A stretch of DNA of 64,000 nucleotides from Candidatus Binatia bacterium (GCA_036563615.1 DATCMB010000023.1:400580-464579), one strand, 5' to 3'. Shown: positions 26,803-35,945, counted from the first letter of the stretch. Notes: generated from the letters alone by a model not told the origin. Numbers and translations: made by a program.

Positions 26803-27771
26803 ATGACGCGCATGCCCCGCCGGCCGGTGTTCATCCCGTGCGTGCTCGACGACCCGAGCACGATCGACGCGCTGATCGACCGTCATGCGCCCTACTGGCC
26901 CGTGCAGCGCTACTTCGCGAACGACGCCGAGTACGCGGCGCTGTCGGGCAACGAGCGCGGCGCGATGCCGGTCGGGCCGGTGTTCCGCGGCAACTGGGCG
27001 ACCGAGGGCAAGCCGGAGGAGGGCGTCGCGGAGCTGCTCCACCTGCCGCGTTTCATCGACGCCGCGCGCGAGCTGTTCGACGCCGAGATCGTGCGGCCGC
27101 ACAACGTCTACGTGAACCTGACCTGGCAGCTGCCGTTCCCGCAGGGGCGCGGTCACACCGACGTGCCGGCGTTCCGCGGCTTCGACCGCACGCAGCACCC
27201 GATCACGCTGCTGACCATCATGGGCATGTCCGGCCTCTTCGAGGACGTGCGCACGCGCATCGCGACCGCGGTCGCGTGGTTCTACGAGGGCTCGGACGGC
27301 GGCTTCGAGTACTGGCCCAACGGTCCGGACGCGCCGTCGGTCGTGCACGAAGGAGCGATCACCAACACCGCGATCGTCGGCGACAACGACTTCATGTGGC
27401 ACCGCGTGCGTCCGGTCGGACGCATCGAGGACGGCATGCCGTCGCTGACGTTCGACAGCGAGCTCGTGCGGCTCGACGCCGACACCTGGGCGATCCGCGA
27501 CGGCGAGCGCGAGATCGCGCGCTTCCCGCGCCGACAGATCCGCGTCAGCGTGTCGTGGAAGGCGGTGGTGTTCGCGTCGGAGGAGGAGCGCCGCCTGCAC
27601 GACGAGCACGTCGACGACTTGACGCTCGACGAGGTGCTGCGTCGCTTCAGCGAGGACCTGCGGCGGCGCGGCACGCGCCTCGAGATCCCGTCCGACCCGG
27701 AGCGCGATCCGGGCTTCATCGCGACGCTGCACGACGCGTACATCCGCTATCCGGCGGCCTACGCGGCCTGA
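26803..27771 (+). CDS. Possible Fe(II)/2-oxoglutarate-type oxygenase, unidentified
   Basis: A 322-aa soluble protein not matched to a named family. It contains GRGHTDVPAF at about 115-124 and DNDFMWHRVRPVG at about 194-206. H118-x-D120 and H200 have the spacing of the HxD...H facial triad of Fe(II)/2-oxoglutarate oxygenases, with Arg residues just after the distal His. Surrounding segments (NVYVNLTWQLPFP, ITLLTIMGMSG) could be the jelly-roll strands. The C-terminal 90 residues are helical and charged. The ATG has AGGAAGCG upstream. It is a single gene. The oxygenase idea is inference from motif spacing only. Confidence 0.5.
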   Translation: MTRMPRRPVFIPCVLDDPSTIDALIDRHAPYWPVQRYFANDAEYAALSGNERGAMPVGPVFRGNWATEGKPEEGVAELLHLPRFIDAARELFDAEIVRPHNVYVNLTWQLPFPQGRGHTDVPAFRGFDRTQHPITLLTIMGMSGLFEDVRTRIATAVAWFYEGSDGGFEYWPNGPDAPSVVHEGAITNTAIVGDNDFMWHRVRPVGRIEDGMPSLTFDSELVRLDADTWAIRDGEREIARFPRRQIRVSVSWKAVVFASEEERRLHDEHVDDLTLDEVLRRFSEDLRRRGTRLEIPSDPERDPGFIATLHDAYIRYPAAYAA

Positions 27772-27816
27772 GCCGCCGCGCGCCCGAGGCGAGCCGCGCC
27801 TCGCGCGTGCAGCTGC

Positions 27817-28986
27817 TCAGCGCACGTCGGGCCGGATGCGCAGCAGCAGCACCGACGTGCCGAACGTCAGCACGACGAAGACGCCCATCGCGAAGAGATC
27901 CCAGCGCACGTCGAGCAACGTTGCTTGACGCAGCAGCGCCGCGCGGAAGCCGTGGCAGAAGTACGTGAGCGGGAAGAGGTAGGCGACCGGACGCACCGCC
28001 TCGGGCTGCGTCTCGATCGGCGTGAAGGCGCCCGACAGCACGAACGCCGGCAGGATGTAGAACACCGCGAGCTGCACCGCCTGGCTCTGGTTGCGCGACA
28101 CGACCGAGATCAGCTGTCCGATGCCGAGCGAGCCCAGGATGAACACCACGACGAGCGCCGTCACGGCCAGCACGTGTCCGCCGAGCGCGACGCCGAACAG
28201 CAGCCAGGCGAGCAGCATCACGTTCACCGTGTCGAGCAGCGCGAGCACGAAGTAGGGCAGCAGCTTGCCGATGAAGATCTGCGCCGGCGTGAGCGGCGTC
28301 ACGGCGAGCTGCTCCATCGTGCCGCGCTCGCGCTCGCGCGCGATCGACGTCGCCATGACGATTACGGTGAGGAGCTGCAGGATCAGCCCGATCACGCCCG
28401 GCATGACGAAGTTCTGGCTCTTGAGCTCCGGATTGAAGCGCATCTCGGCGTCGAGCGTGATCGGCGCGACGCGCTCGAGACCTTCCTCGATGCCGGCGAC
28501 GTCGCCCTCGCGGCGCAGGCGCTCGGCGGCGAGCAGCGTGTTCTGCTGCACGGTCGTGCTGCCGAGCTCGCGCAGCACCGACGGCGCGGTGAAGGTGTCG
28601 GACGCGTCGACCACCGCGCGCACGCGTCCCGTGCCGCCGCTCTCGACCGCCTCGCTGATGCCGCGCGGGATGACGACGAAGGCGCTCACGTCGTCGCGCC
28701 GCAGGGCCTCCTCGGCGCGCGCGACGTCCTCGTCGGTCGCGTTCTCGATCACCTCGGTCTTGAAGGTGATCGAGGCGTCCATCGCCTCGAGGTACTCCTC
28801 GGCGACGCGGCCGCCGTCCTGGTCGACGACCAGCGTGCGGATCGCGGTGACGCGCGGGCTGCCGATCGCGTAGCCGAAGATCACCGTCAGCACCGACGGC
28901 ATGAGCAGCAGGAAGGCGAGCGTGCGGCGGTCGCGTACGAGGTGGAGGAACTCCTTGAGCGCGAGGTGGTAGACGTTGCGCATCAC
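27817..28986 (-). CDS. ABC-2 type transporter permease
   Basis: A 389-aa permease of the ABC-2/YhhJ type. One N-terminal transmembrane helix (about 20-42) and a large extracytoplasmic loop (to about 180) are followed by five to six helices. The TM core includes MEQLAVTPLTPAQIFIGKLLPY, the coupling-helix region of ABC-2 exporters, and a C-terminal YLFPLTYFCHGFRAALL. It starts inside the stop of the ATP-binding gene (28983-28986, ATGA overlap), so the two are translated together. The cargo is unknown. A periplasmic adaptor (HlyD-type) and second permease usual for YhiH/YhhJ systems are absent here. Confidence 0.88.
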   Translation of the reverse strand: MMRNVYHLALKEFLHLVRDRRTLAFLLLMPSVLTVIFGYAIGSPRVTAIRTLVVDQDGGRVAEEYLEAMDASITFKTEVIENATDEDVARAEEALRRDDVSAFVVIPRGISEAVESGGTGRVRAVVDASDTFTAPSVLRELGSTTVQQNTLLAAERLRREGDVAGIEEGLERVAPITLDAEMRFNPELKSQNFVMPGVIGLILQLLTVIVMATSIARERERGTMEQLAVTPLTPAQIFIGKLLPYFVLALLDTVNVMLLAWLLFGVALGGHVLAVTALVVVFILGSLGIGQLISVVSRNQSQAVQLAVFYILPAFVLSGAFTPIETQPEAVRPVAYLFPLTYFCHGFRAALLRQATLLDVRWDLFAMGVFVVLTFGTSVLLLRIRPDVR

Positions 28987-29963
28987 TCGACGGGGGCGCC
29001 GGCCGCGCCCTCGCGCGCGGCATCCTCGGACGCCGTCGGGCTCACCTCGCCGCGCGCGTAGCCGATGAAGAGGTCCTCGAGCGTCGGCTCGAGCGCGTAG
29101 ACCCGCGTCACCTTCGCGCCCGCCGCCGCCGCCGCGCGCTCGATGCGCGAGGCCTCGTCACGGCACTCGACCGGCTCCGCGTAGAGCACGCGCAGCTCGT
29201 AGCCGTGGATCGTCACGTCGACGACGCCGGGCAGCGCGCGCAGCGCACGCATCGCCTCGACCGCGCGCTGCACCTCGACGCCGAGCAGCCGACAGCGGAG
29301 CTGCTCGCGCAGCGTGCGCGGCGAGCCCTGCGCGATCAGCTTGCCGCCCAGCATGAAGCCGACCTCGTGGCAGCGCTCGGCCTCGTCGAGGTAGTGCGTC
29401 GTGACGAACAGCGACGTGCCGCGCTCGCACAGGTCGTAGAGGAAGTCCCACAGGCGCTGGCGCTGGCTCGGGTCGACGCCGGCGGTCGGCTCGTCGAGGA
29501 AGACGAGCTCGGGGTCGTGCACCAGCGCGCAGGCGAGCGCGAGGCGCTGCTTCATGCCGCCCGAGAGACGTCCGGCCTGCACGTCCTTCAGCTCGAGCAG
29601 CTCGACGTCGGCGAACAGGCGCTCCATGCGCTGCGTCGCGGCGCGCCCGAAGATGCCGTAGACGCCCGCGAAGAAGCGGAAGTTCTCCTCCACCGTGAGG
29701 TCCGGGTAGAGCGAGAAGGTCTGCGCCATGTAGCCGGTCGTGCGCTTGATGCGCTCGCGCTGGCGGCGGATGTCGCAGCCCGCGACGCGCGCCTCGCCCG
29801 AGGTCGGCTGCAGGAGGCCGCACAGCATCTTGATGGTCGTCGTCTTGCCGGCGCCGTTCGGGCCGAGGAAGCCGAAGATCTCGCCGCGCGTGACGCTCAG
29901 GTGCAGCCGGTCGACGGCGCGCACCTGCGCGAAGGTGCGCGTCAGCGCCGTGGTCTCGATCAC
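28983..29963 (-). CDS. ABC transporter ATP-binding protein (exporter type)
   Basis: A 326-aa ATPase partner of the permease at 27817. Walker A is GPNGAGKTTTIKML, the signature motif LSGGMKQRLALA, Walker B LVFLDEPTAGVDP, and the switch His is in FVTTHYLDEAE. The C-terminal domain (after about 220) includes the family's regulatory extension ending in an acidic tail. It matches the drug/polysaccharide exporter (CcmA/DrrA-like) group. Four-base coupling with the permease gives a minimal two-gene exporter. The 5' end lies 184 bp from the divergent regulator at 30148, which is a candidate regulator by position only. Confidence 0.92.
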   Translation of the reverse strand: MIETTALTRTFAQVRAVDRLHLSVTRGEIFGFLGPNGAGKTTTIKMLCGLLQPTSGEARVAGCDIRRQRERIKRTTGYMAQTFSLYPDLTVEENFRFFAGVYGIFGRAATQRMERLFADVELLELKDVQAGRLSGGMKQRLALACALVHDPELVFLDEPTAGVDPSQRQRLWDFLYDLCERGTSLFVTTHYLDEAERCHEVGFMLGGKLIAQGSPRTLREQLRCRLLGVEVQRAVEAMRALRALPGVVDVTIHGYELRVLYAEPVECRDEASRIERAAAAAGAKVTRVYALEPTLEDLFIGYARGEVSPTASEDAAREGAAGAPVE

Positions 29964-30147
29964 CGGCTCCGCGTCCGACGCTCGCCGCGCCGCCGTGGCC
30001 GGCGGTTTCGCCTCTCCTCCCAGCGCGTCGATCCTTTCCGCCCGTTCCCCGCGACGCGCGCCACCCTGGGCGCGGCAGCCGCCCCGCTCGTCTTACGCGA
30101 GGTCGATCGAGGGTTCCAGCCCCTTTCCTTCGGACGGATTCTGCCGC

Positions 30148-33100
30148 ATGGATGGGCATCGATCGTCCGCGGTGAGCCAAGCGACGCAGTATCTCTTCGG
30201 AGATTTCATCCTTGACGTCGGCGAGCAGCGTCTGCTGCGCGGCACGACGCCGCTGCGCCTGACGCAGAAGTCGCTCGCCGTCCTGCAGTGCCTCGTCGAG
30301 CGCGCCGGCACGCTGGTCACCAAGGACCAGCTGCTCGACACCGTGTGGCACGGGATCGCGGTCGGCGACGCGGTGCTGAAGGTCCACGTCGGCGAGATCC
30401 GCAAGGCGCTCGGCGACGACGCGCGCGCGCCGCGCTACGTCGAGACGTTGCACCGCCGCGGCTACCGCTTCCTCGTGCCGGTCGAGGTCGTCGCGGCGGG
30501 CGACGGCCATCTGCGCCGGCGCGACGACGGCGCGCCGACGTCGCCGCTACCGCGTGTCGCGCGAGTGAGGACGGAGGAAGAGGTCGCGCCCGTCGGCCGC
30601 GAGGCGGTGCTCGAACAGATCGTGCAGGCCTGGCTGCGCGCCTCGGCCGGCGCGCGTCAGGTCGTGTTCCTCACCGGCGAGCCCGGCATCGGCAAGACCA
30701 CCGTGGTCGACGCCTTCGTCGCGCGGGTCGCGGCGACCGCCACCGTGCGGGTCGTGCGCGGCCAGTGCCTCGAGCGCTACGGCGCGAGCGAGGCCTACCT
30801 GCCGGTGCTCGAAGCGCTCGAGCGTCTGTGCCGCGAGGCTGGACGTCCGCGCATCGCGGAGCTCCTCGCGCGCTGGGCGCCGACCTGGCTCGTGCAGATG
30901 CCGTCGCTGCTCGACGCCGACGAGGCGGCCCGTCTGCGTCAGGAGACGCTCGGCGCGACCCCGGAGCGCATGCTGCGCGAGATGACCGAGGCGCTCGACC
31001 TCATCACCCGCGAGACGACGCTCGTGCTCGTGCTCGAGGACCTGCACTGGAGCGACCCGTCGACGATCGACCTGATCGTCGCGCTCGCGACCCGGCGCGA
31101 GCCGGCGCGTCTGCTCGTGCTCGGCACCTTCCGGCCCGCAGAGCTGCGCGCGCGCGAGCATCCGCTCGACCAGGCGCGCCACCACCTCGCGCTGCGCCGC
31201 CAGTGCACCGAGATCGCGCTCGAGCTGCTCGGCGAGAGCGAGGTCGCCGAGATCGTCGCGCGACGCTTCCCGGGGCTCGAGCGCACGGATCTCGCCCGCG
31301 CGCTGCACCGGCGCACCGACGGCAACCCGCTGTTCGTGGTCAACGTGCTCGACTTCCTCGCCGCGAGCGGACGCGTCGTCGAGCGCGACGGCGCGCACGA
31401 GCTCGAGATGCCGGCGGACGAGGCCGTGCGCGACGTGCCCGAGACGCTGCGCCAGCTCGTCGAGAGCCAGGTCGCGCGCTTGCCGCAGGATCGTCAGCGG
31501 CTGCTCGAAGCGGCGAGCGTGGTCGGCGTGGAAGCGCTCGCGAGCGTGATCGCGGCGGCGCTCGACGCCGACGTGCTCGACGTCGAGGAGGCGTGCGAGG
31601 AGCTGAGCCGCGAGGGACACCTGCTCGCGCGCGGCGCGCCGCGCGAGCTGCCCGATGGCTCGCTGTCGTCGGTCTACCGCTTCCAGCACGCGCTCTATCA
31701 GCAGGTGCTGTACGAGCGCCTCGCGCCCGCGCGGCGGGTCGCGCTGCACGGCCGCGTCGCGCGCTGCGAGGAGGCGCTGCACGGCGCGCGCGCCGACGAG
31801 ATCGCGGCGCAGCTCGCGCTGCACTACGAGCTCGCGCGCGAGCCCGAGCGCGCGATCCACCATCTCTGCGCCGCGTCCGACAACGCGACGCGACGCTTCG
31901 CGCTGCGCGAGTCGGCGGAGCTGCTCGAGCGCGCGTTCGAGCTGCTGCCGCTCCTGCCGGCGGACGTCGCGCCGGAGCGGCGGCTCGCGCTGCTCGAACG
32001 CCGCGGCGCGCAGCGGCGCGCGGCGGGCCAGAGCGTCGCCGCGGCGGACGACTTCGCGGCGATGGCGGCGCTCGCGCGCGAGCGCGGGCTTCCCGACCTC
32101 GAGCTGCACGGTCTCCTGCTCGAGAGCAGCGCGCTCGGGCTCGTCGATCGACGGCGCTGCCTCGCGGTCGCAGAGAAGGCGGTCGGGATCGAGGGCGCGA
32201 GCGACGTCATGCGCACCGTCGCGCGCGGCTACCTCGCCTACTGGAACCACCGTCTCGCGGGCTACGACGAGCGCGACGCGCGCGCGTGCGCCGACGCGCT
32301 CGCGGTCGTGCGCGGGTTCGGTCTCCCCGGTCCGCTCGCGCTCTTCCTGCACATGAACGGCTGCTTCCAGTCGCTGCGCTCGGAGTACCGCGCGGCGTGC
32401 GACGCCGCGGCGGAAGGGCAGCGGCTCGCGCGCGAGGTCGGCGACGCGTTCGCCTACCAGATCTGCGGCCAGCTCCGTGCGACGGTGCTGCTGCACCTCG
32501 GCGAGCTCGGCGAGACGCTGCGCGTGCTGCACGACCTGCTCGCGCTCGCCGAGCGCAACGGCCACGCGCCGGGCGCGCTCGCCGCGCGCGTGATCCTCGC
32601 CTGGCTGCTCGCCGAGGTCGGCGACTTCGCGCGCGCGCGACGCACGAGCGAGGAGGCGCTCGACGAGGCGCAGCGGCTCACGCACCCGTACGGGCTCGTG
32701 CTCGCGCAGCTCGTCCTCGCGATGGCGGACCACGGGCAGGGGAGGGCCGCCGCCGCTGCGCGACGGCTCGACGAGCTGCTGCGGCGCTTCGAGCGCGAGC
32801 CCGAGTTGCGCGAGTGGGCGTTCCTCTTGCCGCTCCACGCGCAGGCGGGCGAGGCGAAGCTCGCGCTCGGCGACCGCGACGGCGCGATTGCTGCCGCACG
32901 CACGCTCTGCGAGCTCGCCGGACGCTCGGGCGAGCGCACCTACCTGATGCGCGCGCGGCGCGTAGTCGCGGAGGCGGCGCTCGCGGCGGGCGAGCTCGGA
33001 GCCGCGGCGGCGGAGGTGGAAGCTGCGCTCGCGCTCGGCGACGCGGGCGACGTGCCGCTCGGCGAGTGGCGGGTGCTGGCGACGGCGGCGCGGGTCGCGG

Positions 33101-33273
33101 CGCGGCGCGGTCGGCGCAGCGACGCCCGCCGTTGCGGCGAGGCGAGCGCCGCGCTGCTGCGTCGTCTCGCCGCGTCGCTGCGCGACGAGCCGGCGCTGCA
33201 GCGCGCGCTCCTGCGCCGGCCGGAAGCGCGCGAGGTGCTCGCGCCGACGCAGAGACGCGCGGCGCGTGCTTGA
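30148..33273 (+). CDS. Winged-helix AAA-ATPase TPR transcription regulator (full length)
   Basis: A 1041-aa regulator from the ATG at 30148. An OmpR-type winged helix (about 12-110: LFGDFILDVGEQRLLRG, LTQKSLAVLQCLVE, LHRRGYRFLVPV) precedes an AAA/STAND ATPase with Walker A GEPGIGKTTVVDAF and Walker B LVLVLEDLHWSDPST. Next is a helical domain (VPETLRQLVESQVARLPQDR and RFQHALYQQVLYERL). From about 560 to the end come TPR-type helical repeats (about 12). It probably senses a ligand or partner through the TPRs and binds DNA after ATP-driven change. It is divergent from the ABC exporter. It is a paralogue of the shorter gene at 24460 and of the broken gene at 12.6-14.1 kb. Confidence 0.85.
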   Translation: MDGHRSSAVSQATQYLFGDFILDVGEQRLLRGTTPLRLTQKSLAVLQCLVERAGTLVTKDQLLDTVWHGIAVGDAVLKVHVGEIRKALGDDARAPRYVETLHRRGYRFLVPVEVVAAGDGHLRRRDDGAPTSPLPRVARVRTEEEVAPVGREAVLEQIVQAWLRASAGARQVVFLTGEPGIGKTTVVDAFVARVAATATVRVVRGQCLERYGASEAYLPVLEALERLCREAGRPRIAELLARWAPTWLVQMPSLLDADEAARLRQETLGATPERMLREMTEALDLITRETTLVLVLEDLHWSDPSTIDLIVALATRREPARLLVLGTFRPAELRAREHPLDQARHHLALRRQCTEIALELLGESEVAEIVARRFPGLERTDLARALHRRTDGNPLFVVNVLDFLAASGRVVERDGAHELEMPADEAVRDVPETLRQLVESQVARLPQDRQRLLEAASVVGVEALASVIAAALDADVLDVEEACEELSREGHLLARGAPRELPDGSLSSVYRFQHALYQQVLYERLAPARRVALHGRVARCEEALHGARADEIAAQLALHYELAREPERAIHHLCAASDNATRRFALRESAELLERAFELLPLLPADVAPERRLALLERRGAQRRAAGQSVAAADDFAAMAALARERGLPDLELHGLLLESSALGLVDRRRCLAVAEKAVGIEGASDVMRTVARGYLAYWNHRLAGYDERDARACADALAVVRGFGLPGPLALFLHMNGCFQSLRSEYRAACDAAAEGQRLAREVGDAFAYQICGQLRATVLLHLGELGETLRVLHDLLALAERNGHAPGALAARVILAWLLAEVGDFARARRTSEEALDEAQRLTHPYGLVLAQLVLAMADHGQGRAAAAARRLDELLRRFEREPELREWAFLLPLHAQAGEAKLALGDRDGAIAAARTLCELAGRSGERTYLMRARRVVAEAALAAGELGAAAAEVEAALALGDAGDVPLGEWRVLATAARVAARRGRRSDARRCGEASAALLRRLAASLRDEPALQRALLRRPEAREVLAPTQRRAARA

Positions 33274-33280
33274 CGCGCGG

Positions 33281-33688
33281 CTACTCGAGCAGCGTCCGCC
33301 GGAACTTCTGGTCGGCCGCGCGCGCCCACGACGGCACCGGGTGGAAGCGCGACTCGAAGCGGCGCATGAGCTCGCTCTCCTCCGCGATGAGCTTTGCGCG
33401 CCGCTCCTGCGCCGCGCGCGCCACCGAGCACGCCCGCTCGGACTCCTGGCTGCCGAGCCGCGGGTCCTTGCAGCGGCGGGCGAACGTCGTCGCGAGGTTC
33501 TGCGCCACGTACGCGGCGTCCTGCAGCGCCTCGAAGCGGCCGCGCGCGTAGGTGAGGAACTGGTCGTTGCTCATCGTCTCGAGCGTGGCCGCGGAGGTGT
33601 CGAGGGCGCGCGCCTCGGGCGGCACGAGCCCGAAGGCGAGGGCGGAAGCGAGGACGAGGCCGAGGACGGCCGGCATTGTGCGCTGCAT
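33281..33688 (-). CDS. Small secreted protein of unknown function
   Basis: A 135-aa exported protein. The ATG at 33688 is preferred because AGGAAG lies nine bases upstream; an ATG at 33697 is directly against that site. The signal peptide runs from about 1 to 27 (VLASALAFGLVPPEARA). The mature part is helical and charged: NDQFLTYARGRFEAL, two Cys (CKDP and ERACSV), then a Lys/Arg/Glu-rich helix ending DQKFRRTLLE. The two Cys are close enough for a disulfide. No family is recognised. It is convergent with the regulator gene, its stop only 8 bp away. Confidence 0.65.
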   Translation of the reverse strand: MQRTMPAVLGLVLASALAFGLVPPEARALDTSAATLETMSNDQFLTYARGRFEALQDAAYVAQNLATTFARRCKDPRLGSQESERACSVARAAQERRAKLIAEESELMRRFESRFHPVPSWARAADQKFRRTLLE

Positions 33689-33809
33689 GAGGTTCATCTT
33701 CCTACGAGCATCGCGCGGACGAAAAGGGCTCTCGCCAGATTGCACGGTCTGCACGTTCGATCGACGCGCGCGGCAGGTGACCGATTCACCGACGGCATCG
33801 ACGATGCGC

Positions 33810-35039
33810 TCAGACCCGGACCTGCCGTACGCGACGGCTGGTTAGCACGAGCAGCAGGGTCCCGCCGAGCATCGCGACGTTGAGCAGGTAGGGCGCGTCG
33901 TTCGATACCTCGTAGAGCGCGGTGCCGAGCATCGGGCCGATGACGTTGCCCGCCACCGCGACGCCGTTGAGGATGCCCGCCGCCGAGCCTTGCTCGTGCG
34001 CCTCGACGGCGAGCGACGCCGCCGCAGCGGCGCCGGGCCGCACGAGCCCGAGCCCCGTGCCGAGCAGCGTGAGCGCGAACAGGAACACCGGCAGCGCCTT
34101 GCCGAACACGAGCAGCAGGAAGGCGGCGAGCATCAGCGCGACGCCGACCCGCATCATCGCGCGCGCCGAGGGTCGGAAGCGCTGCACGATGACGAGCTGC
34201 GCGACGAGCCCCGCGAGCGCGAGCACGACGAAGCCCATGCCGGCGGCCTGCACCGTCTGCGCGGCCGAGAGCCGCAGCTCGTCCTGGAAGTAGAAGGCGA
34301 GCGTGACCACGGTCGTGCCGCGCGCCGACTGCAGCGCCGTGCTGACGATCAGGAACGGCAGGATGCGGCGGTCGAAGACGCGCATGCGCTTGCCGCGCTC
34401 GCGGCGCTTGGTCGCGTGCGTCGCGTCCTCGGGCAGCGCGAACCAGATCACCGCCGCGCTCGCGACCGCGAGCGCCGACGAGAGGTAGAGCGGTGCGAGC
34501 AGCCCGATCGTCGCGAGCGCCGCGCCGACGCCCGGACCGATCGTCTCGCCGAGCCCCATCGCCGCGCTGACCAGCGCCACACCGGCGGTGCGGTCGGCGC
34601 GCGACGTGCGGTCGGCGATGTACGCCTGCGACGCGGGTCCGGTGCCCGAGCCGAGCAGCGCGAAGATGCAGCGCGCCGCGACCATCATCGGAAAGACCAC
34701 CATCGCGGGCAGCAGGCCGCGCCGCGCGACGTCGATCACCAGCGCGAGCAGCGCCATCGACAGCGCGTAGCCGAGCAGCCCGATGACGATCACCGGGCGT
34801 CGTCCGGCGACGTCGCTGCGCCTTCCCCACGCTGGGCTGACGAACACCCACAGCGACGCCGAGGTGGCGAAGATCAGCGACACCTGGAACGGCGAGATGC
34901 CGATCTCGCGCGCGGCCGGCGGCAGGATCGAGAACAGCATCGACTGCCCCATGCCGATCGAGATCAGGCAGGCGAAGAGCAGCGCGAGCTCGCGCTTGAA
35001 CACGCTCGACGCGCGCGTCTCCTTCGCCTGCTGGAGCAT
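33810..35039 (-). CDS. MFS transporter, drug-efflux type
   Basis: A 409-aa major facilitator protein with about 12 transmembrane helices. The loop 2-3 motif PAWGRRSDVAGRRPVIVIG matches the MFS A motif G-x3-D-x2-GRR. Helix 5 carries the efflux motif C-like ETIGPGVGAAL. The length and motifs fit TetA/BcR-type 12-TM exporters. It is on the same strand as, and downstream of, the TetR-family gene 82 bp away, so the pair may be one unit regulated by that repressor. The substrate is unknown; a role exporting substrates or products of the divergent monooxygenase is only suggested by position. Confidence 0.85.
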   Translation of the reverse strand: MLQQAKETRASSVFKRELALLFACLISIGMGQSMLFSILPPAAREIGISPFQVSLIFATSASLWVFVSPAWGRRSDVAGRRPVIVIGLLGYALSMALLALVIDVARRGLLPAMVVFPMMVAARCIFALLGSGTGPASQAYIADRTSRADRTAGVALVSAAMGLGETIGPGVGAALATIGLLAPLYLSSALAVASAAVIWFALPEDATHATKRRERGKRMRVFDRRILPFLIVSTALQSARGTTVVTLAFYFQDELRLSAAQTVQAAGMGFVVLALAGLVAQLVIVQRFRPSARAMMRVGVALMLAAFLLLVFGKALPVFLFALTLLGTGLGLVRPGAAAAASLAVEAHEQGSAAGILNGVAVAGNVIGPMLGTALYEVSNDAPYLLNVAMLGGTLLLVLTSRRVRQVRV

Positions 35040-35120
35040 CCGCGCGATCTTAGCGGACGGCTGCGCCCGACGGGGGGACGAGCGGCACGATTCCTCGCCC
35101 GTCGACGCGACGACGCCGCG

Positions 35121-35837
35121 TCAGCTCGGCGTGCTGCTGGTCGTGCTGCTCGGCGTGTTGCCCGACGCGCTGCTCGGTGCGCTGCTCGTCGTGCTGGACG
35201 GGGAGCCGCTCGGCGCGCTGCGCGCGATCGTCGGCGGCGCGACGGCGTAGGCGTACTGCACGAGCAGGTCGACGATCTTCTCGAGGTCGCGGTAGCGGCC
35301 GTCGATGTACGCCATGCCGAAGTTCTGCGTCAGCACGATCAGGCTGTCGGCGACCATCTCGACGCGCTCGCGCTCCTCCGCCGTCGCGGCGGGCGCGCCC
35401 ATCGCGATCAGGTCCTCGACGAGATCGCGGTGCATCTCGGACTGGATCTCGCGCGCCACCCGGCCGAGCGGCGACTGCGGCCGGTTCTGCTCCTGGTAGA
35501 AGAGGCGCCAGAGGTCGGGCTGCTCGATGAAGGCGCGCAGCGGCAGACGGAAGGTCTCGCGCAGCGCGCCCTCGCCCTCGGCTTCGGCGAGCCGCCGGCG
35601 CGCCGCGCGCAGCGCGACTCGGACCTCGGCCATCTTCTCGTCGGCGAGCGCCTCGAGCAGCGCGTCCATGTCCTTGAAGTGGACGTAGAAGGTCGGCTGG
35701 GCGACGCCGGCGTCGCGCGCCACGCGCCCGGTGGTGAGCGCCGCGAGGCCCTCCTCGCGCAGGATCCGCGCCGCCGCCTCGAGCAGGCGGCGCCGGGTGA
35801 TGAGCTTCGCCTCTTCGCGCGTGAGGGTCCGGTTCAC
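35121..35837 (-). CDS. TetR-family transcription regulator with Ser/Thr-rich tail
   Basis: A 238-aa repressor. The N-terminal helix-turn-helix (about 14-60: RRLLEAAARILREEG, LTTGRVARDAGVAQPTFYVHF) is followed by a helical ligand domain (to about 205). The last 30 residues are unusual: a Ser/Thr/Pro-rich run with SSTTSSAPSS-like repeats. Start is GTG at 35837. It is divergent from the monooxygenase at 35946, and the 108-bp gap contains a perfect 6-bp-arm palindrome over a promoter. It probably represses itself, the monooxygenase and perhaps the MFS pump; the inducer is unknown but likely a hydrophobic small molecule. Confidence 0.85.
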   Translation of the reverse strand: MNRTLTREEAKLITRRRLLEAAARILREEGLAALTTGRVARDAGVAQPTFYVHFKDMDALLEALADEKMAEVRVALRAARRRLAEAEGEGALRETFRLPLRAFIEQPDLWRLFYQEQNRPQSPLGRVAREIQSEMHRDLVEDLIAMGAPAATAEERERVEMVADSLIVLTQNFGMAYIDGRYRDLEKIVDLLVQYAYAVAPPTIARSAPSGSPSSTTSSAPSSASGNTPSSTTSSTPS

Positions 35838-35883
35838 CTGATACCTATACCATTATCGCCCGGCGGTCGCCTGTGCTCGCCTC

Positions 35884-35912
35884 TTGACGTGGCAGATCGA
35901 ATAGCCGATAAG
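35884..35912 (+). promoter_or_regulatory. Predicted sigma70-type promoter of the monooxygenase gene
   Basis: TTGACG at 35884-35889, a 17-bp spacer, then GATAAG at 35907-35912. This gives five of six and four of six matches to the -35 and -10 consensus with ideal spacing, in an intergenic region noticeably richer in A+T than its surroundings. It lies 34 bp before the ATG at 35946 and is overlapped by the palindrome at 35901. Confidence 0.6.
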
Positions 35913-35917
35913 GCTAT
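35901..35917. promoter_or_regulatory. Palindromic operator-like site (ATAGCC-N5-GGCTAT)
   Basis: A perfect 6-bp inverted repeat with a 5-bp centre, between the TetR gene and the monooxygenase and lying over the end of the spacer and the -10 of the predicted promoter. The size and place suit a TetR-dimer site that would block transcription. Binding is inferred from position and symmetry. Confidence 0.6.
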
Positions 35918-35945
35918 CAGTGACCACTGGACCAAGGAGCCTTCC

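Noticed and set aside
20629..27625. Repeated TTGACG hexamers considered as -35 boxes
   Set aside because: Most (for example at about 20629, 22396, 22446, 23727, 27619) lie in frame inside genes as a Leu-Thr codon pair, without a -10 box. Only the one at 35884 sits in an intergenic gap with a proper partner.
27785..27803. Small hairpin CGAGGCG/CGCCTCG between the oxygenase-like and permease genes
   Set aside because: The stem is only 7 bp in very GC-rich sequence with no T-run, so it is not distinguishable from chance.
33990..35945. Plus-strand frame open upstream of the monooxygenase at 35946
   Set aside because: The extension is antisense to the MFS and TetR genes. The family start, ribosome site and intergenic promoter all put the real start at 35946.
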